From Roseivivax lentus (GTDB taxonomy: Bacteria > Pseudomonadota > Alphaproteobacteria > Rhodobacterales > Rhodobacteraceae): a stretch of 64,000 nt of DNA. The stretch covers positions 434,001 to 498,000 of the forward strand of contig NZ_FTOQ01000001.1 in the NCBI RefSeq assembly GCF_900156805.1, given 5' to 3'. Position 1 is the stretch's first letter, and the number at the start of each line of letters is the position of its first letter. The notes under the pieces were generated by a model. The model did not search any database, was not told the origin of the DNA, and worked only from the letters and a program-made list of their open reading frames with translations. This document shows, piece by piece, positions 24,883 to 34,175 of this stretch. The position numbers and the translations under genes are program-made.

Positions 24883-25326
24883 TTACCAGCGCTTCAGCGC
24901 GTCCTCGTCCTCGTCGCGGGCGGCAACCCATTGGGTGTCCGTGCCGCTGAATTCCTTCTTCCAGAAGGGCGCGCGGGACTTGAGGTAATCCATCAGGTAT
25001 TCGGCGGCCTCAAACGCATCCTTGCGGTGCCGGGCGGCGGTGGCGACCATCATGATCTTCTCGCCGGGCGTGAGCGCGCCGTAACGGTGGATCACCAGCA
25101 CGTCGCCCAGCGACCAGCGCGTCCGCGCCTCCTCGGCGATCTTTGCGAGCGCCTTTTCGGTCATGCCGGGGTAATGCTCGATCTCCATGCGGTCGCGCGC
25201 CGCATCGCCGGTATCGCGCACCACGCCGGTGAAGGTCACGACCGCGCCGAGATCGCTGCGGCCCGACGCGAAGGCCTCGGCCTCGGCGCCGAAATCGAAG
25301 GGGGCTTCTTGGACGACGACGCGCAT
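24883..25326 (-). CDS. moaE: Molybdopterin synthase catalytic subunit MoaE
   Basis: MoaE inserts two sulfurs from the MoaD thiocarboxylate into precursor Z to make molybdopterin. The 147-residue protein contains VVTFTGVVRDTGD (about 29-41), VLVIHRYGALTPGEKIMMV (about 83-100), AARHRKDAFEAAEYLMDYLK and the catalytic APFWKKEF near 127. It overlaps moaD by one base at the stop/start. Its partner MoaD is directly upstream; no other moa gene is visible. Confidence 0.93.
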   Translation of the reverse strand: MRVVVQEAPFDFGAEAEAFASGRSDLGAVVTFTGVVRDTGDAARDRMEIEHYPGMTEKALAKIAEEARTRWSLGDVLVIHRYGALTPGEKIMMVATAARHRKDAFEAAEYLMDYLKSRAPFWKKEFSGTDTQWVAARDEDEDALKRW

Positions 25327-25571
25327 CAGCCGCCCGTCATCGGCGGGAAGAACGCCACTTCGCGCGCGCCCGCAAGCGGCGCGTCGAAATCGGTCAGTTC
25401 CTGGTCCACCGCGACGCGCAGCGCCGAGAGGTCGGCGAAGGCCGCGGCATAGCGGTCCTCGCGCGCGCGGAGTTCCGCGACAAGCTCGTTCACCGTCGCG
25501 GCCTCGGTCTCGATCCGGTCCTTCGGGTGGCCGATCCGTTCCCGGACCCAGGCGAAATACAGCACATCCAT
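25326..25571 (-). CDS. moaD: Molybdopterin synthase sulfur carrier subunit MoaD
   Basis: The 81-residue ubiquitin-like protein carries the sulfur as a C-terminal thiocarboxylate. It starts MDVLYFAWVRERIG and ends with the required Gly-Gly (EVAFFPPMTGG). The start overlaps the pgsA stop (ATGA), and the frame further upstream lies inside pgsA. Length and ends match the family. It is cotranscribed with pgsA and moaE. Confidence 0.92.
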   Translation of the reverse strand: MDVLYFAWVRERIGHPKDRIETEAATVNELVAELRAREDRYAAAFADLSALRVAVDQELTDFDAPLAGAREVAFFPPMTGG

Positions 25572-26236
25572 CAGCGATCCTCCGTCAGGTAGGGGCGGGC
25601 CTTGGCGAAATAGTCCCAGCCGGTGATCGCGGTCAGCAGCGCCGCGACCCACAAGAGCATGATGCCCGCATTGCCGGTCCAGACCATGCCGATGCGTTTC
25701 CAGCCGAGGCCCAGATCGTCATCGATCTCGCCCGCCATGATATCGCCGATGATGGCCGCATCCATCCCGATGGTCGAGACCACGAGGAAATGCTCGAAGA
25801 TGCCTTGCGCGAAGAGCACCGCGATGGCCACCATCTGCAGCGTCGTCTTCCACTTGGCAAGCCGCGTGACCTTCAGCGTGCCCGAGAGATGCCCCAGATA
25901 TTCCCGCAAGCCCGAGACGAAGACCTCGCGGAAGAGGATGAGCGTCGCGGGCAGCACGAGCCAGGGCGACATCGAGGAATAGCCCACGATCACCATCAGC
26001 GCGATCACCACCATCGCCTTGTCGGCAATGGGATCGAGCATCGCGCCCATCTTCGTCTCCTCGCCCCAGGCGCGGGCGAGATAGCCGTCGAACCAGTCGG
26101 TGATGGCCGCCCCGAGAAACAGGATCAGCGCGCACCAATCCGCGAAGGGGCGGGAGAAATAGAGGAACATGACCGCAACGCCGGGCGCCGCCAGAAGACG
26201 GATCAGGGTCAGGATATTGGGCAGGGTCCAGCGCAT
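25571..26236 (-). CDS. pgsA: CDP-diacylglycerol--glycerol-3-phosphate phosphatidyltransferase
   Basis: PgsA makes phosphatidylglycerol-phosphate, the committed step to anionic phospholipids, in the inner membrane. The 221-residue protein opens MRWTLPNILTLIRLLAAPGV and has the CDP-alcohol motif with its four aspartates in TDWFDGYLAR (about 62-71) and GAMLDPIADKAM (about 78-89). Several membrane helices follow. It sits between recO and moaD; the 44-base gap to recO allows one operon. Confidence 0.93.
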   Translation of the reverse strand: MRWTLPNILTLIRLLAAPGVAVMFLYFSRPFADWCALILFLGAAITDWFDGYLARAWGEETKMGAMLDPIADKAMVVIALMVIVGYSSMSPWLVLPATLILFREVFVSGLREYLGHLSGTLKVTRLAKWKTTLQMVAIAVLFAQGIFEHFLVVSTIGMDAAIIGDIMAGEIDDDLGLGWKRIGMVWTGNAGIMLLWVAALLTAITGWDYFAKARPYLTEDR

Positions 26237-26280
26237 GGACCTAGTCCTATCGCGGCCCGAAGGCGGCGGAAAGCTTGATT

Positions 26281-27018
26281 TCAGTTCCCGGCACGGGCAC
26301 GCCGGGCGAGCCGGTCGAGGAACAGCGCGCGGGCGGGCGGGACGGGCTTGTCGCCCAGCGATGCGGCAAGATGCGAAGACAGGAAATGCCCGGTCGTGCC
26401 GAGCGCCTCCAGCACCTCCGCATCGCCGCCCTCGCCCGCGCCCAGCATCACCGGGGGCAGGGGCAGGAGCCGCGGCGCCCAGTCGCCGGCGCCGGCGCGC
26501 GACACCGCCCGACCCGTCCGCGGCGAGACATAGCTCAGGTCATTGGCCCGGCCGGTCGCCGCGCAGGTCGTCAGATCGAGGCCGAATCCCATCTCGTCCA
26601 GAAGCGCCATCTCCCAGCGCAGATAGGCCAGCGGCCAGAGATCGGGGGCGCGCAGAAGTTCGAGCAGGGTCGTGGTGCGGGTGTAGAGGTCGGGATGGGC
26701 CTCGCGTTCGGGCAGGGTGAAGCCGAGGATCGCCACCAGCGCATTGAGCCCCGCCAGCGTCACCCGGTCGGCCATGGCCTGCGCCGCGCGGCTGCGCTTC
26801 AGCTCCACATTGTAGGTGCCGATATGATCCTCGAGCCGCGCGCGCCAAGCCACGTCCAGTTCCGCCCCGGGCTGCAGGAGCGGCGCCATCTTGCGCGACG
26901 TCGCCCCGCGCAGCACGCCCGCATGGCGGCCATGGCTTTCGGTGAAGACCTCGAGGATCGCCGAGGTCTCGCCGTGCCGCCGCGTGGACAGCAGGATTCC
27001 GGTGTCGCGCCATTCCAT
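26281..27018 (-). CDS. recO: DNA repair protein RecO
   Basis: RecO helps load RecA on SSB-coated DNA in the RecFOR pathway. The 245-residue protein opens with the OB-fold part [17 protein letters not shown], followed by [19 protein letters not shown], both typical. The C-terminal helical domain has [20 protein letters not shown] (about 159-178), where the usual zinc-finger cysteines are reduced in number. The ATG at 27018 is 54 bases from the divergent membrane-protein gene. A recO near era is typical of this family of genomes. Confidence 0.92.
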   Translation of the reverse strand: MEWRDTGILLSTRRHGETSAILEVFTESHGRHAGVLRGATSRKMAPLLQPGAELDVAWRARLEDHIGTYNVELKRSRAAQAMADRVTLAGLNALVAILGFTLPEREAHPDLYTRTTTLLELLRAPDLWPLAYLRWEMALLDEMGFGLDLTTCAATGRANDLSYVSPRTGRAVSRAGAGDWAPRLLPLPPVMLGAGEGGDAEVLEALGTTGHFLSSHLAASLGDKPVPPARALFLDRLARRARAGN

Positions 27019-27072
27019 ATCGTGACTATCGGGACGCTTGAAGCTGGCCGCAAGGCTGGCACATTGGCGCAT

Positions 27073-27717
27073 ATGACACGTCTTGCCCGGATCACCGCCG
27101 CCCTGATCGCCGCCACCGCCCTGCTGGCGGTCCTGCTGCAGCTTTACGTGGGGCTGGAACGGCGGCCCGACCGCACCGCGCTCGAGGAGATGTGGCGCAT
27201 GGCGCGCTATTTCACCATCCTGACGACGCTGCTGGTGGTTCTGCGCTACACGCGGGTCGCGGCCCTGGGCCGGGCGAGTGCCGCGTGGACCGGCGCGATC
27301 ACGCTCTGGGCGCTGATCGTGGGCGCGGTCTATCACGGGCTTCTGGCGCGCGATCTGACCGGCCTGCGCATGGTGGCGGACCAGATGCTGCATTCCGCCG
27401 TGCCGCTTTTCGTGGGGCTGTGGTGGCTGGCCTTCGCGCCCAAGGCGGCCTTGCGGCCCGCCCATGCGACGTGGTGGCTGCTCTGGCCCGCGATCTACGC
27501 GGCCTATGCGCTCTGGCGCGGGACCTTCGTGGACCGCTATCCCTATTTCTTCGTAGATCCGACGCGGCAGGGCTGGGACGGCGTGGCGCTGTGGCTTCTG
27601 GGGCTGGGCGTGGTATTCTGGGTCGCCGGGCGCGGGCTCGTGGCGCTCGGCGGTTGGCTCAGCCGAGACCGTCCTCATCCAGACAATGCCGCCCCTGCCG
27701 ATCCTCGACCTCGATGA
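27073..27717 (+). CDS. Pr6Pr-family integral membrane protein
   Basis: The 214-residue protein has about six transmembrane helices ([83 protein letters not shown]). The arrangement with RYFTILT early and [13 protein letters not shown] late resembles the Pr6Pr (Androgen-induced-like) family of uncharacterised membrane proteins. Function is unknown. Its 3' end overlaps the convergent DUF1491 gene by 59 bases, an unusually long antisense overlap, so one of the two stops could be read through in RNA only. Confidence 0.8.
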   Translation: MTRLARITAALIAATALLAVLLQLYVGLERRPDRTALEEMWRMARYFTILTTLLVVLRYTRVAALGRASAAWTGAITLWALIVGAVYHGLLARDLTGLRMVADQMLHSAVPLFVGLWWLAFAPKAALRPAHATWWLLWPAIYAAYALWRGTFVDRYPYFFVDPTRQGWDGVALWLLGLGVVFWVAGRGLVALGGWLSRDRPHPDNAAPADPRPR

Positions 27718-27994
27718 CCCAGAGATCCGGGTCGAAGCTGCGCTGCTTGGCGATCGAGGCGTCCACCTCGGGCTCGTCGCCCGCCGCCAGCTCCTGCCAG
27801 ACCCGGTCGCCGGTCATCAGGTCGAATGACCGGGTGAAGGCCCGGGCCCGCCCGTCGAGCGTGGCGCATTTCACCAGGACCGCCCCCGCCGTGTCGTCGC
27901 CATGGGCCACCACGAAGCAGGGGATGTCATGGAGCGCCAGCCGGCGCCGGTAGGCATCGACCCAGAAGCGCGCGGTGAGACGCGGTTCAGCCAT
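27659..27994 (-). CDS. DUF1491 family protein
   Basis: The 111-residue cytosolic protein has the DUF1491 pattern: [18 protein letters not shown] near the start, [17 protein letters not shown] (about 32-48) and the conserved [19 protein letters not shown] and [19 protein letters not shown] near the end. The family is confined mostly to alphaproteobacteria and has no assigned role. It starts 8 bases inside the end of era, so it is translationally linked to it, and its 3' end overlaps the Pr6Pr gene. Confidence 0.88.
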   Translation of the reverse strand: MAEPRLTARFWVDAYRRRLALHDIPCFVVAHGDDTAGAVLVKCATLDGRARAFTRSFDLMTGDRVWQELAAGDEPEVDASIAKQRSFDPDLWVIEVEDRQGRHCLDEDGLG

Positions 27995-28895
27995 CGCCGT
28001 CGCGGAAATCGAGGCCCATCTCGGAATAGCGCTCGGCCTCCTCGAGCCATTTCTCGCGCACCTTCACCTGCAGGAACAGGTGCACCTTGCGGCCAAGGAA
28101 TTCCGACAGCTCCTCGCGCGCGGCCTTGGAGACGGCCTTGATCGTCTCGCCCTTGTGGCCGAGCAGAATGCCCTTGTGCCCGTCGCGGGCGACATAGACG
28201 ACCTGATCGATGCGGGCGGAGCCGTCCTTGCGCTCTTCCCAGTTCTCGGTCTCGACGGTGAGCTGGTAGGGCAGTTCCTGGTGCAGGCGCAGGGTCAGCT
28301 TCTCGCGGGTCATCTCGGCGGCGATCATGCGCATGGGCAGATCGGCGATCTGGTCCTCGGGATAGAGCCACGGGCCCTCGGGCAGGGTCTTGGCCAGCCA
28401 GTCGCGCAGGTCGTCCACGCCGTAGCCCTTTTCGGCGGAGATCATGAAGGTCTCGGCGAAGGAGAAGCGTGCGTTCGTCTCCTCGCTGAGCTTCAGCAGC
28501 GTCTCGGCCTTCACCCGGTCGATCTTGTTGATGGCCAGCGCCACCGGGCGGCCATGGCCCACCGTGTCGAGCTGGTCGAGGATGGCTTTCACACCCTCGG
28601 TCATGCCGCGATGCGCCTCGATCAGCAGCACGACGATATCGGCATCGGCCGCCCCGCCCCAGGCGGCGGCGACCATCGCACGGTCGAGCCTGCGGCGCGG
28701 CTTGAAGAGCCCCGGCGTGTCCACGAAGACAAGCTGCGCGTCGCCCGCCATCGCCACGCCGCGGATGCGCGCGCGGGTGGTCTGCACCTTGTGCGTCACG
28801 ATCGACACCTTGGCCCCGACCATGCGGTTCAGGAGGGTCGATTTGCCGGCATTGGGTTCGCCGATCAGCGCGATGAAGCCTGCGCGTGTGGTCAT
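27987..28895 (-). CDS. era: GTPase Era
   Basis: Era binds the 3' end of 16S rRNA and is needed for small-subunit maturation. The 302-residue protein has G1 GEPNAGKST (about 12-20), G2 region TTRARIRGV, G3 DTPGLF (about 59), G4 NKIDRV (about 122) and the C-terminal KH domain with YVARDGHKGILLGHKG near 240. It follows lepB and rnc, the usual order, but with a drug/metabolite transporter gene inserted between rnc and era. Confidence 0.95.
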   Translation of the reverse strand: MTTRAGFIALIGEPNAGKSTLLNRMVGAKVSIVTHKVQTTRARIRGVAMAGDAQLVFVDTPGLFKPRRRLDRAMVAAAWGGAADADIVVLLIEAHRGMTEGVKAILDQLDTVGHGRPVALAINKIDRVKAETLLKLSEETNARFSFAETFMISAEKGYGVDDLRDWLAKTLPEGPWLYPEDQIADLPMRMIAAEMTREKLTLRLHQELPYQLTVETENWEERKDGSARIDQVVYVARDGHKGILLGHKGETIKAVSKAAREELSEFLGRKVHLFLQVKVREKWLEEAERYSEMGLDFRDGDG

Positions 28896-28914
28896 GTGTC
28901 GTGTCCTTGCGGGA

Positions 28915-29811
28915 TCAAGATCGGGGCTTTAACGCGGTTTCCCGGCCAGAGCCAGCCTTTCCGCTGCGCCAGAGCGTGTAGCTGCCCGTGGCGACGATCA
29001 ATGCCGCGCCCGCGAGCGTGACGGCATCTGGCCGTTCGCCGAAGATGGCATAGGCGAAGATCAGCGCGACGATAAGGCGGGAATAGCGGAAGGGCGCCAC
29101 GACCGACACTTCCCCCGTGCGCATCGCCTGCGTCAGCGCGGCGTAGCCCGCAACGCCCGCGATGGCCGTGCCCATGAGGCAGGCCCAGGCGGTGGCTGTG
29201 GGCGGGGCGGGCAGGCCCGGCTCGAAGGCGAGAATGACGAGGCCCGCGATCACGATGGTGGCAAAGCCCAGAATACCGAGCTGCCCGGCGGTCACTTCGG
29301 GCGGGCTCGTGCGCGTGGCAAGGTCGCGGCAGGCAAAGCCGATCATGCCGAGGATCGGAAACACGGCCTCCGGCCCGAAGGCCGCGCCCGAGGGGCGCAG
29401 GATGATCAGCACGCCGACAAACCCCAGAAGAAGTGCCGTCCAGCGTCGCGGACCGACACTCTCCTTGAGGACCAGCGCCGCACCGAGCGTGACCACGAGC
29501 GGCGCCGCCTGCAGGATGGCCGAGGTGGTGGACAGCGGCGTGTAGGCAAGGCTCAGCGCGAAAAAGAGCCGTCCCATCACTTCGAAGCCCGACCGGATCG
29601 CGAGGCGCGGCTGCAGATAGGTGGGCGACCAAAGCGGCGTCCCGGTCCAGCGCGTATAGATCAGGAAGGCCGCAAGCCCGGTAAGACCGAAGATCAGCGT
29701 GCCGAGGCCGGGAGAGACAGTGGCCGTCGCGGTCTTGAAGAGCGCATCCTCGATGGCGAAGCCGAGCATGGCCGCGATCATGAACAGAGCGCCGCGGAGG
29801 TTGTCGGTCAT
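28915..29811 (-). CDS. EamA-type drug/metabolite transporter
   Basis: The 298-residue protein has ten hydrophobic segments in two EamA repeats (for instance GALFMIAAMLGFAIEDALF, LLLGFVGVLIILRPSG, VTLAGAALIVATGSYTLW). Such proteins export amino acids, nucleosides or other metabolites; the substrate is not predictable. The ATG at 29811 gives the normal family start; the in-frame extension to 30267 runs antisense-frame through rnc and is rejected. It interrupts the usual rnc-era adjacency and is 19 bases upstream of era. Confidence 0.85.
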   Translation of the reverse strand: MTDNLRGALFMIAAMLGFAIEDALFKTATATVSPGLGTLIFGLTGLAAFLIYTRWTGTPLWSPTYLQPRLAIRSGFEVMGRLFFALSLAYTPLSTTSAILQAAPLVVTLGAALVLKESVGPRRWTALLLGFVGVLIILRPSGAAFGPEAVFPILGMIGFACRDLATRTSPPEVTAGQLGILGFATIVIAGLVILAFEPGLPAPPTATAWACLMGTAIAGVAGYAALTQAMRTGEVSVVAPFRYSRLIVALIFAYAIFGERPDAVTLAGAALIVATGSYTLWRSGKAGSGRETALKPRS

Positions 29812-29917
29812 GCCTTGGATATCCCGTCCGCGTGGGGGCTGCAGAGGCTCCGCATCGGGTGCGGGGCACGGCAAGCCCGGTCCGGCACTGACGCAGGTCT
29901 GGCCAAACGCGCACCGC

Positions 29918-29938
29918 GCCCCGGACTTGCTCCGGGGC
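29918..29938. terminator. GC-rich hairpin between rnc and the transporter gene
   Basis: GCCCCGGA (29918-29925) and TCCGGGGC (29931-29938) form a perfect stem with loop CTTGC in the 136-base gap between rnc and the EamA gene. This CCCCGGA-CTTGC-TCCGGGG type of hairpin is widespread in alphaproteobacterial intergenic regions (recalled). It may reduce readthrough into the inserted gene. Confidence 0.5.
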
Positions 29939-29947
29939 CTCGACGGG

Positions 29948-30637
29948 TCATGACGGCGCCCGGTCCACCGCCGCCAAAAGCGCCTCCGCCGCCTTCTGCT
30001 CCGCCTGCCGCTTGGAGCCCGCCGCGGCGGCCGCCGTCTCGCCGCTTTCCAGCCGCGCCTCGATGGTGAAGACCGGCGCGTGATCCGGGCCGGACCGGGC
30101 CGTCTCGATATAGGCCGGGGGCGGTAATCCGCGCGCCTGCGCCCATTCCTGCAGCGCGGTCTTGGCGTCGCGGGCGTCCTTCTCCACCCCGTCGATCCGC
30201 GCGCCCCAGAGCCGCAGCACCATGGCCTTGGCGATCTCGAAGCCCTGATCGACATAGACCGCCGCAATCACCGCCTCCATCGCGTCGCCCAAGAGCGCCA
30301 TCTTGCGCCGCCCGCCCGACAGCCGCTCCGACCGGCCGAGCTTCAGCGCGTCGCCGATGCCCGCCTCGCGCGCCACGTCCGCGCAGGTCTCCTTGCGCAC
30401 CAGGGCGTTGTAGCGGGGGGCGAGCTGCCCTTCGGAGGCGGCGCGGTCGCGCTCCAGCAGCGCCTCGGACATCACCAGACCCAGAACCCGGTCGCCCAGA
30501 AACTCAAGCCGCTGGTTGTCGCTGCGATTGGGCCCCGACATCGAGGCATGGGTCAGCGCCTCGCGCAACAGCGCCACGTTCCGGAACCGCACGCCGAGCC
30601 GCGTCTCGAGCTCGGCCAGTTCGGCCGACCGTTTCAC
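29948..30637 (-). CDS. rnc: Ribonuclease III
   Basis: RNase III cleaves double-stranded RNA in rRNA and mRNA processing. The 229-residue protein has the catalytic signature [20 protein letters not shown] (about 41-60) with its glutamate and aspartate, a second acidic site [17 protein letters not shown] (about 117), and a C-terminal double-stranded RNA-binding domain ([16 protein letters not shown] onward, about 159-225). It overlaps lepB by 4 bases (ATGA). Confidence 0.95.
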   Translation of the reverse strand: MKRSAELAELETRLGVRFRNVALLREALTHASMSGPNRSDNQRLEFLGDRVLGLVMSEALLERDRAASEGQLAPRYNALVRKETCADVAREAGIGDALKLGRSERLSGGRRKMALLGDAMEAVIAAVYVDQGFEIAKAMVLRLWGARIDGVEKDARDAKTALQEWAQARGLPPPAYIETARSGPDHAPVFTIEARLESGETAAAAAGSKRQAEQKAAEALLAAVDRAPS

Positions 30638-31467
30638 TCCAGCGCCTCGAAGAACCGATCCCCCCGCCAGGTCCAGAAGAACAGCATGGAGCTGCCCGCC
30701 GAGGAGAAGATCACCCGGTCCGCGCGCCCCACGAGGTTCTCGTAGGGCACGAAGCCCACCCCGCCCGCGACGCTCGGCACGCGGCTGTCCGAGGAATTGT
30801 CGCGGTTGTCGCCCATGAAGAAGTAATGCCCCTCGGGCACGGTGTAGACCGGCGTGTTGTCGGCGCCCTGATTGCCGATGTTCAGGATCGAATGGCTGGT
30901 GCCGCCGGGCAGCGTCTCGACGAACTTCTCCTTGAGACAGGTGCCGCCATCGCCGACCGGGCCATTGGCGCAGCGCGGGCGGATGCCGTGCGGGCCCTGC
31001 GGTTCGGCCACTTCCTCGAACTGGCCGTCGGGCGCGACCTCGACGGGGGTGTCGTTGATGATGACGCGCCCGTCGCGGACCTGCACCCTATCGCCCGGCA
31101 GGCCGATCACGCGCTTGATGAAATCGGTGCCGTTGACGGGATGGCGGAAGACCGCGATGTCGCCGCGCGCGGGCTCGGCGCCCAGAAAGCGGGTATTGTC
31201 GCCATCGGCCCAGCCGCAGATGTCCTTCGCGTCGATATTGATGCCGATGGCCGGGATGCGCACCGAGGGGCAGGAGGCGTAGGAATAGCCGTAGGCCATC
31301 TTGTTGACGAACAGGAAATCGCCGATCAGCAGCGTGTCCTTCATCGAGCCCGACGGGATCCAGAACGGCTGGAAGAAGAGCGTGCGGAAGATACCCGCGA
31401 TCAGCAGCGCGTAGATGACGGTCTTGATCGTGTCGAGTATGCCGCCCGAGCGGGCCTTGTCTGCCAT
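30634..31467 (-). CDS. lepB: Signal peptidase I
   Basis: LepB removes signal peptides at the outer face of the inner membrane. The 277-residue protein has one N-terminal helix ([20 protein letters not shown]), the catalytic Ser in [18 protein letters not shown] (about 36-53), the catalytic Lys in [14 protein letters not shown] (about 113) and the late motif [17 protein letters not shown] (about 213). It heads the run lepB-rnc-EamA-era-DUF1491. A 238-base gap separates it from the divergent DUF393 gene and should hold the promoter. Confidence 0.95.
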   Translation of the reverse strand: MADKARSGGILDTIKTVIYALLIAGIFRTLFFQPFWIPSGSMKDTLLIGDFLFVNKMAYGYSYASCPSVRIPAIGINIDAKDICGWADGDNTRFLGAEPARGDIAVFRHPVNGTDFIKRVIGLPGDRVQVRDGRVIINDTPVEVAPDGQFEEVAEPQGPHGIRPRCANGPVGDGGTCLKEKFVETLPGGTSHSILNIGNQGADNTPVYTVPEGHYFFMGDNRDNSSDSRVPSVAGGVGFVPYENLVGRADRVIFSSAGSSMLFFWTWRGDRFFEALE

Positions 31468-31705
31468 GTCCTGCCTCTTTGCCTGGTGCCCGGTAAGTGC
31501 CGACCGGGTGCGGGCAAGTCAAGCCGGGGAAGGGCCGGGGCGGCGCAGGCAGGCCCCCGCATGCGTCTGGGCGGCGATTCGGGCGGCATGTCCGCTTGGC
31601 CGCGCGCGCCCGAGCATCGCAAGCCGCCGTGACGGCGAACCGACGGGCATTGCGAACCGGGGGCGTTCCGGCGCAGATTGCAGGGCATCTTCTGGAGGGA
31701 TGGCA

Positions 31706-32167
31706 ATGGCCCGGCCGATCGAGCGCGACGCGTATTCCTGGCGCAAGGACCCGGACGTTCCGGAGTTCGACGATGCCGGCCCGATTGCCGTGATGGACGG
31801 CGATTGCGCCCTCTGCGCGACGGGCGCGCGCACCATCGCGCGGCTCGACCGGCGCGAGCAGTTCCGCATCTGCACGGTCCAGTCTCCCACCGGCACGGCG
31901 CTTGCGCGGCATTTCGGGCTGGCCCCCGACGATCCCGAAACCTGGCTCTTTCTCGATAACGGGCAGGCTTGGTCCGGGATGGAGGCGATCATCCGCATCG
32001 GCGAACGCCTGGGCGGGCTGGCGCGCGTGGCGGCCGCGATGCGCGTGCTGCCGCGGCCTGCGCGGGAATGGCTTTACCGGCGTATCGCGCGCAACCGCTA
32101 CCGCTTCGGGCGGACCGACATGTGCGCGCTCCCGGACGCGCGGCTGCGCAAACGGCTGATGACCTGA
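31706..32167 (+). CDS. DCC-family (DUF393) thiol protein
   Basis: The 153-residue protein carries the motif AVMDGDCALCATGARTIARL near residue 30, the DxxCxxC signature of the DCC family, proposed thiol-disulfide oxidoreductases. The C-terminal YRRIARNRYRFGRTD is also typical. Two ATGs are in frame; the second (31706) is chosen because GGAGG lies 7 bases before it, while the first overlaps that site region. It is divergent from lepB. Substrate and partner are unknown. Confidence 0.8.
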   Translation: MARPIERDAYSWRKDPDVPEFDDAGPIAVMDGDCALCATGARTIARLDRREQFRICTVQSPTGTALARHFGLAPDDPETWLFLDNGQAWSGMEAIIRIGERLGGLARVAAAMRVLPRPAREWLYRRIARNRYRFGRTDMCALPDARLRKRLMT

Positions 32168-32332
32168 GGGCGCGCGCGTCGGCCTGACCCCGTTGCCCGC
32201 GCCGGACAGTCTCGAACAGCGCGCCAAGCCCGCCGCACGCATGTCCGCGCCGCCAAATGCGTTCCCGCCCGACAACGGACTTGTTCGCCCCGCGCCTGGA
32301 TAAGGCATCCGGGGGCAGGGCGAGTGACGTTC

Positions 32333-32617
32333 CTAGTGGAAGCGGCTCCAGGCCTTCTGGAACGAGCTCGAGATGTTCTCCCAGGCGCTTTCCATGCCCT
32401 TGCGCATGTCGTCCCAGGCAGCATCGCTGGCGGCCTGCGCCTCCTTCATCTTGGCGTGGGCCTCGTCGCGCTGCTTGCGCATTTCGCCGAGCTGCTTTTC
32501 GTATCTCGCCGTGTTCTCCGCTTCGGCGGCCTTCGCCTTGGCCTGGAGCTTGTCGATCTCGGCGTTCCACTCGTCCAGCTTCGCCTTCATCTTCTCGACA
32601 TATGCGTCGCGATCCAT
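32333..32617 (-). CDS. Small coiled-coil protein
   Basis: The 94-residue protein is almost entirely charged helix: YVEKMKAKLDEWNAEIDKLQ through heptad-rich repeats to DDMRKGMESAWENISSSFQK. It has no cysteine and no signal peptide. It resembles small sll1863/coiled-coil stress proteins from memory, but this is weak. The ribosome site GGAGGAG before the ATG at 32617 is strong. It stands alone on the minus strand between two plus-strand genes. Confidence 0.72.
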   Translation of the reverse strand: MDRDAYVEKMKAKLDEWNAEIDKLQAKAKAAEAENTARYEKQLGEMRKQRDEAHAKMKEAQAASDAAWDDMRKGMESAWENISSSFQKAWSRFH

Positions 32618-32906
32618 CGTCTTCTCCTCCGTTGCTGAGAGGGGAGTGTGGCATAATATGAGTGGAAAATGAATGGTATGCTGCGGCGCGATGGCGAAGG
32701 AAGGCGCCGCGTTCGGGGCAGCAGCCACGCGTCGTCGCAGAAAGGCCTCTCCTGCAGCGCGTCGCAGCCCGTGGCCCGGTGTCGTACCATCTGCCACACC
32801 TGAGAAAGGATGGCCCGCCGCCATGTTCGATACGCTTGTCCCGGCAGCGGCGATCATCGATACTTCCCGGCGAAACGAGGCCGCTTTCCCGTCAGAGAGA
32901 TATGAA
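32618..32906. other. Gap with no visible gene
   Basis: Divergent gap between the coiled-coil gene and the small lipoprotein gene. It must contain both promoters; an AT-rich stretch at about 32650-32680 (GCATAATATGAGTGGAAAATG) is the best candidate for the minus-strand one, quoted only to show its composition. No RNA or repeat is recognised. Confidence 0.35.
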
Positions 32907-33170
32907 ATGAAAACGAAATGTCTGGCCGCGCTCTCCGCGGCGCTGCTGCTGGGCGCCTGCGCCGAGATGTCCGATGGCGCGCCGGTCACGCCCTTGCCCG
33001 AGGCCGTGGTCGCCATCGCCGCACCCTATCAGGACCTCACCACCGCGCGGCTGCGCTCGGAAGACGGCTGCTACTGGTATTCCCATGCGGGCCCGGTCGA
33101 GACGACGCTGATCCCCCTGCGCACCGCCGCGGGCAACCCGATCTGCAGCTCGGCCGCCGAATCCACCTGA
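32907..33170 (+). CDS. Small putative lipoprotein
   Basis: The 87-residue product starts MKTKCLAALSAALLLGAC, a lipoprotein signal with lipobox LLGAC and acylated Cys18. The short mature part contains two further cysteines (EDGCYWYSHAGPVETTL and NPICSS), which could form a disulfide. It is not a recognised named family; similar short proteins occur in roseobacters. It is convergent with the L,D-transpeptidase gene 36 bases away. Confidence 0.7.
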   Translation: MKTKCLAALSAALLLGACAEMSDGAPVTPLPEAVVAIAAPYQDLTTARLRSEDGCYWYSHAGPVETTLIPLRTAAGNPICSSAAEST

Positions 33171-33206
33171 GCCAACGCGGCGTCCGTCGCGGCGGCACGC
33201 GGCCGG

Positions 33207-33875
33207 TCAGCTGCTGGCGGTGACCGAATCCTCGGCCGGATAGAGACGCGCCATGACCCCGGTGTCGACCTGATCGTAAAGCCCGTTGATATGCGCCATC
33301 ACCATGCGCACGCAGCCCGAACTGGCGCGCGTGCCGATCGAGCGCGGCGCGGGCGTGCCGTGGATCCGCAGATAGGTGTCGCGGTTCCCGACATAGAGAT
33401 AGAGCGCGCGCGACCCGAGGGCATTGCCCGGACCCGGCTCCATGCCGCCATCGGCGTAGCGGCCGTATTTCTCGGGTTCCCGCGCGATCATCGCCTGGGT
33501 CGGGGTCCAGTGCGGCCAGGCCACCTTGCGCCGGATGGTGTAGGTTCCGGGCTCGTAAAGGTTGCCCCGCCCGATCGCCGCACCGTAGCGCATGGCGGTC
33601 CCGCCTTCCTCGATATGGTAGAGATAGCGCGCGACCGCATCGACATGGATGTCGCCCGGCACGAGGCCGGGATTGGCCTCCACCCGGACCGGCAGGAAGC
33701 GCGGATGCAGACCCCAGGGATTCGACGTGGCCGGGTCATATTCCGCAGGCGTCACCTGCGCGTCCCAGGTGTCCTTCTGGGCCTCGGTCGGCCAGGTACT
33801 GGCATGGACCGCGCCCGCGATCGGGGCGGAGAAAAGCGCGGCGGTTGTCATGACGAAATGGCGTCGTGTCAGCAT
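33207..33875 (-). CDS. L,D-transpeptidase (YkuD), Tat-type signal
   Basis: The 222-residue exported enzyme makes or exchanges 3-3 crosslinks in peptidoglycan or anchors lipoprotein. The N-terminus MLTRRHFVMTTAALFSAP has a twin-arginine-like motif (TRRHF) and is followed by a signal cleavage near AVHAS. The YkuD domain ends with the catalytic His and Cys in LRIHGTPAPRSIGTRASSGC and VRM just after it (about 178-202). The start was taken at the Tat-type methionine; the longer frame upstream is low-complexity. The 300 bases upstream hold no gene. Confidence 0.88.
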   Translation of the reverse strand: MLTRRHFVMTTAALFSAPIAGAVHASTWPTEAQKDTWDAQVTPAEYDPATSNPWGLHPRFLPVRVEANPGLVPGDIHVDAVARYLYHIEEGGTAMRYGAAIGRGNLYEPGTYTIRRKVAWPHWTPTQAMIAREPEKYGRYADGGMEPGPGNALGSRALYLYVGNRDTYLRIHGTPAPRSIGTRASSGCVRMVMAHINGLYDQVDTGVMARLYPAEDSVTASS

Positions 33876-34175
33876 GTCTTGGCTGTCCTCGTGTCTGTCC
33901 CGGCGTTGCGGGGCATTTTGCGGTCCCAACGTGCCGTTGCACAAGCGGTTCCGTCGGATGCCGCGCAAGAAGCCTGCGCCGCTGCGCGCCGTCGACCACA
34001 CAAGGCGCGTTCATCCGCGCCGAACCGGGCGGCGCAGGACCGCCGGCTCCGAGGCCGCAGCGCCCCCACGTCGCGACACCAAACGACAGGCGGCAATCCG
34101 ATCCGCTCCTGAGCGCGGCCTTCCGACATTCGGGCAGCCCCGCCCGAACACCTCATCCAACCGCAGCGCCGCGCC
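33876..34175. other. Gap without gene
   Basis: The 300 bases between acpS and the L,D-transpeptidase gene carry no recognisable gene, hairpin with T-run or repeat. It breaks the otherwise tight minus-strand block, so the transpeptidase gene probably has its own promoter here. Confidence 0.4.
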
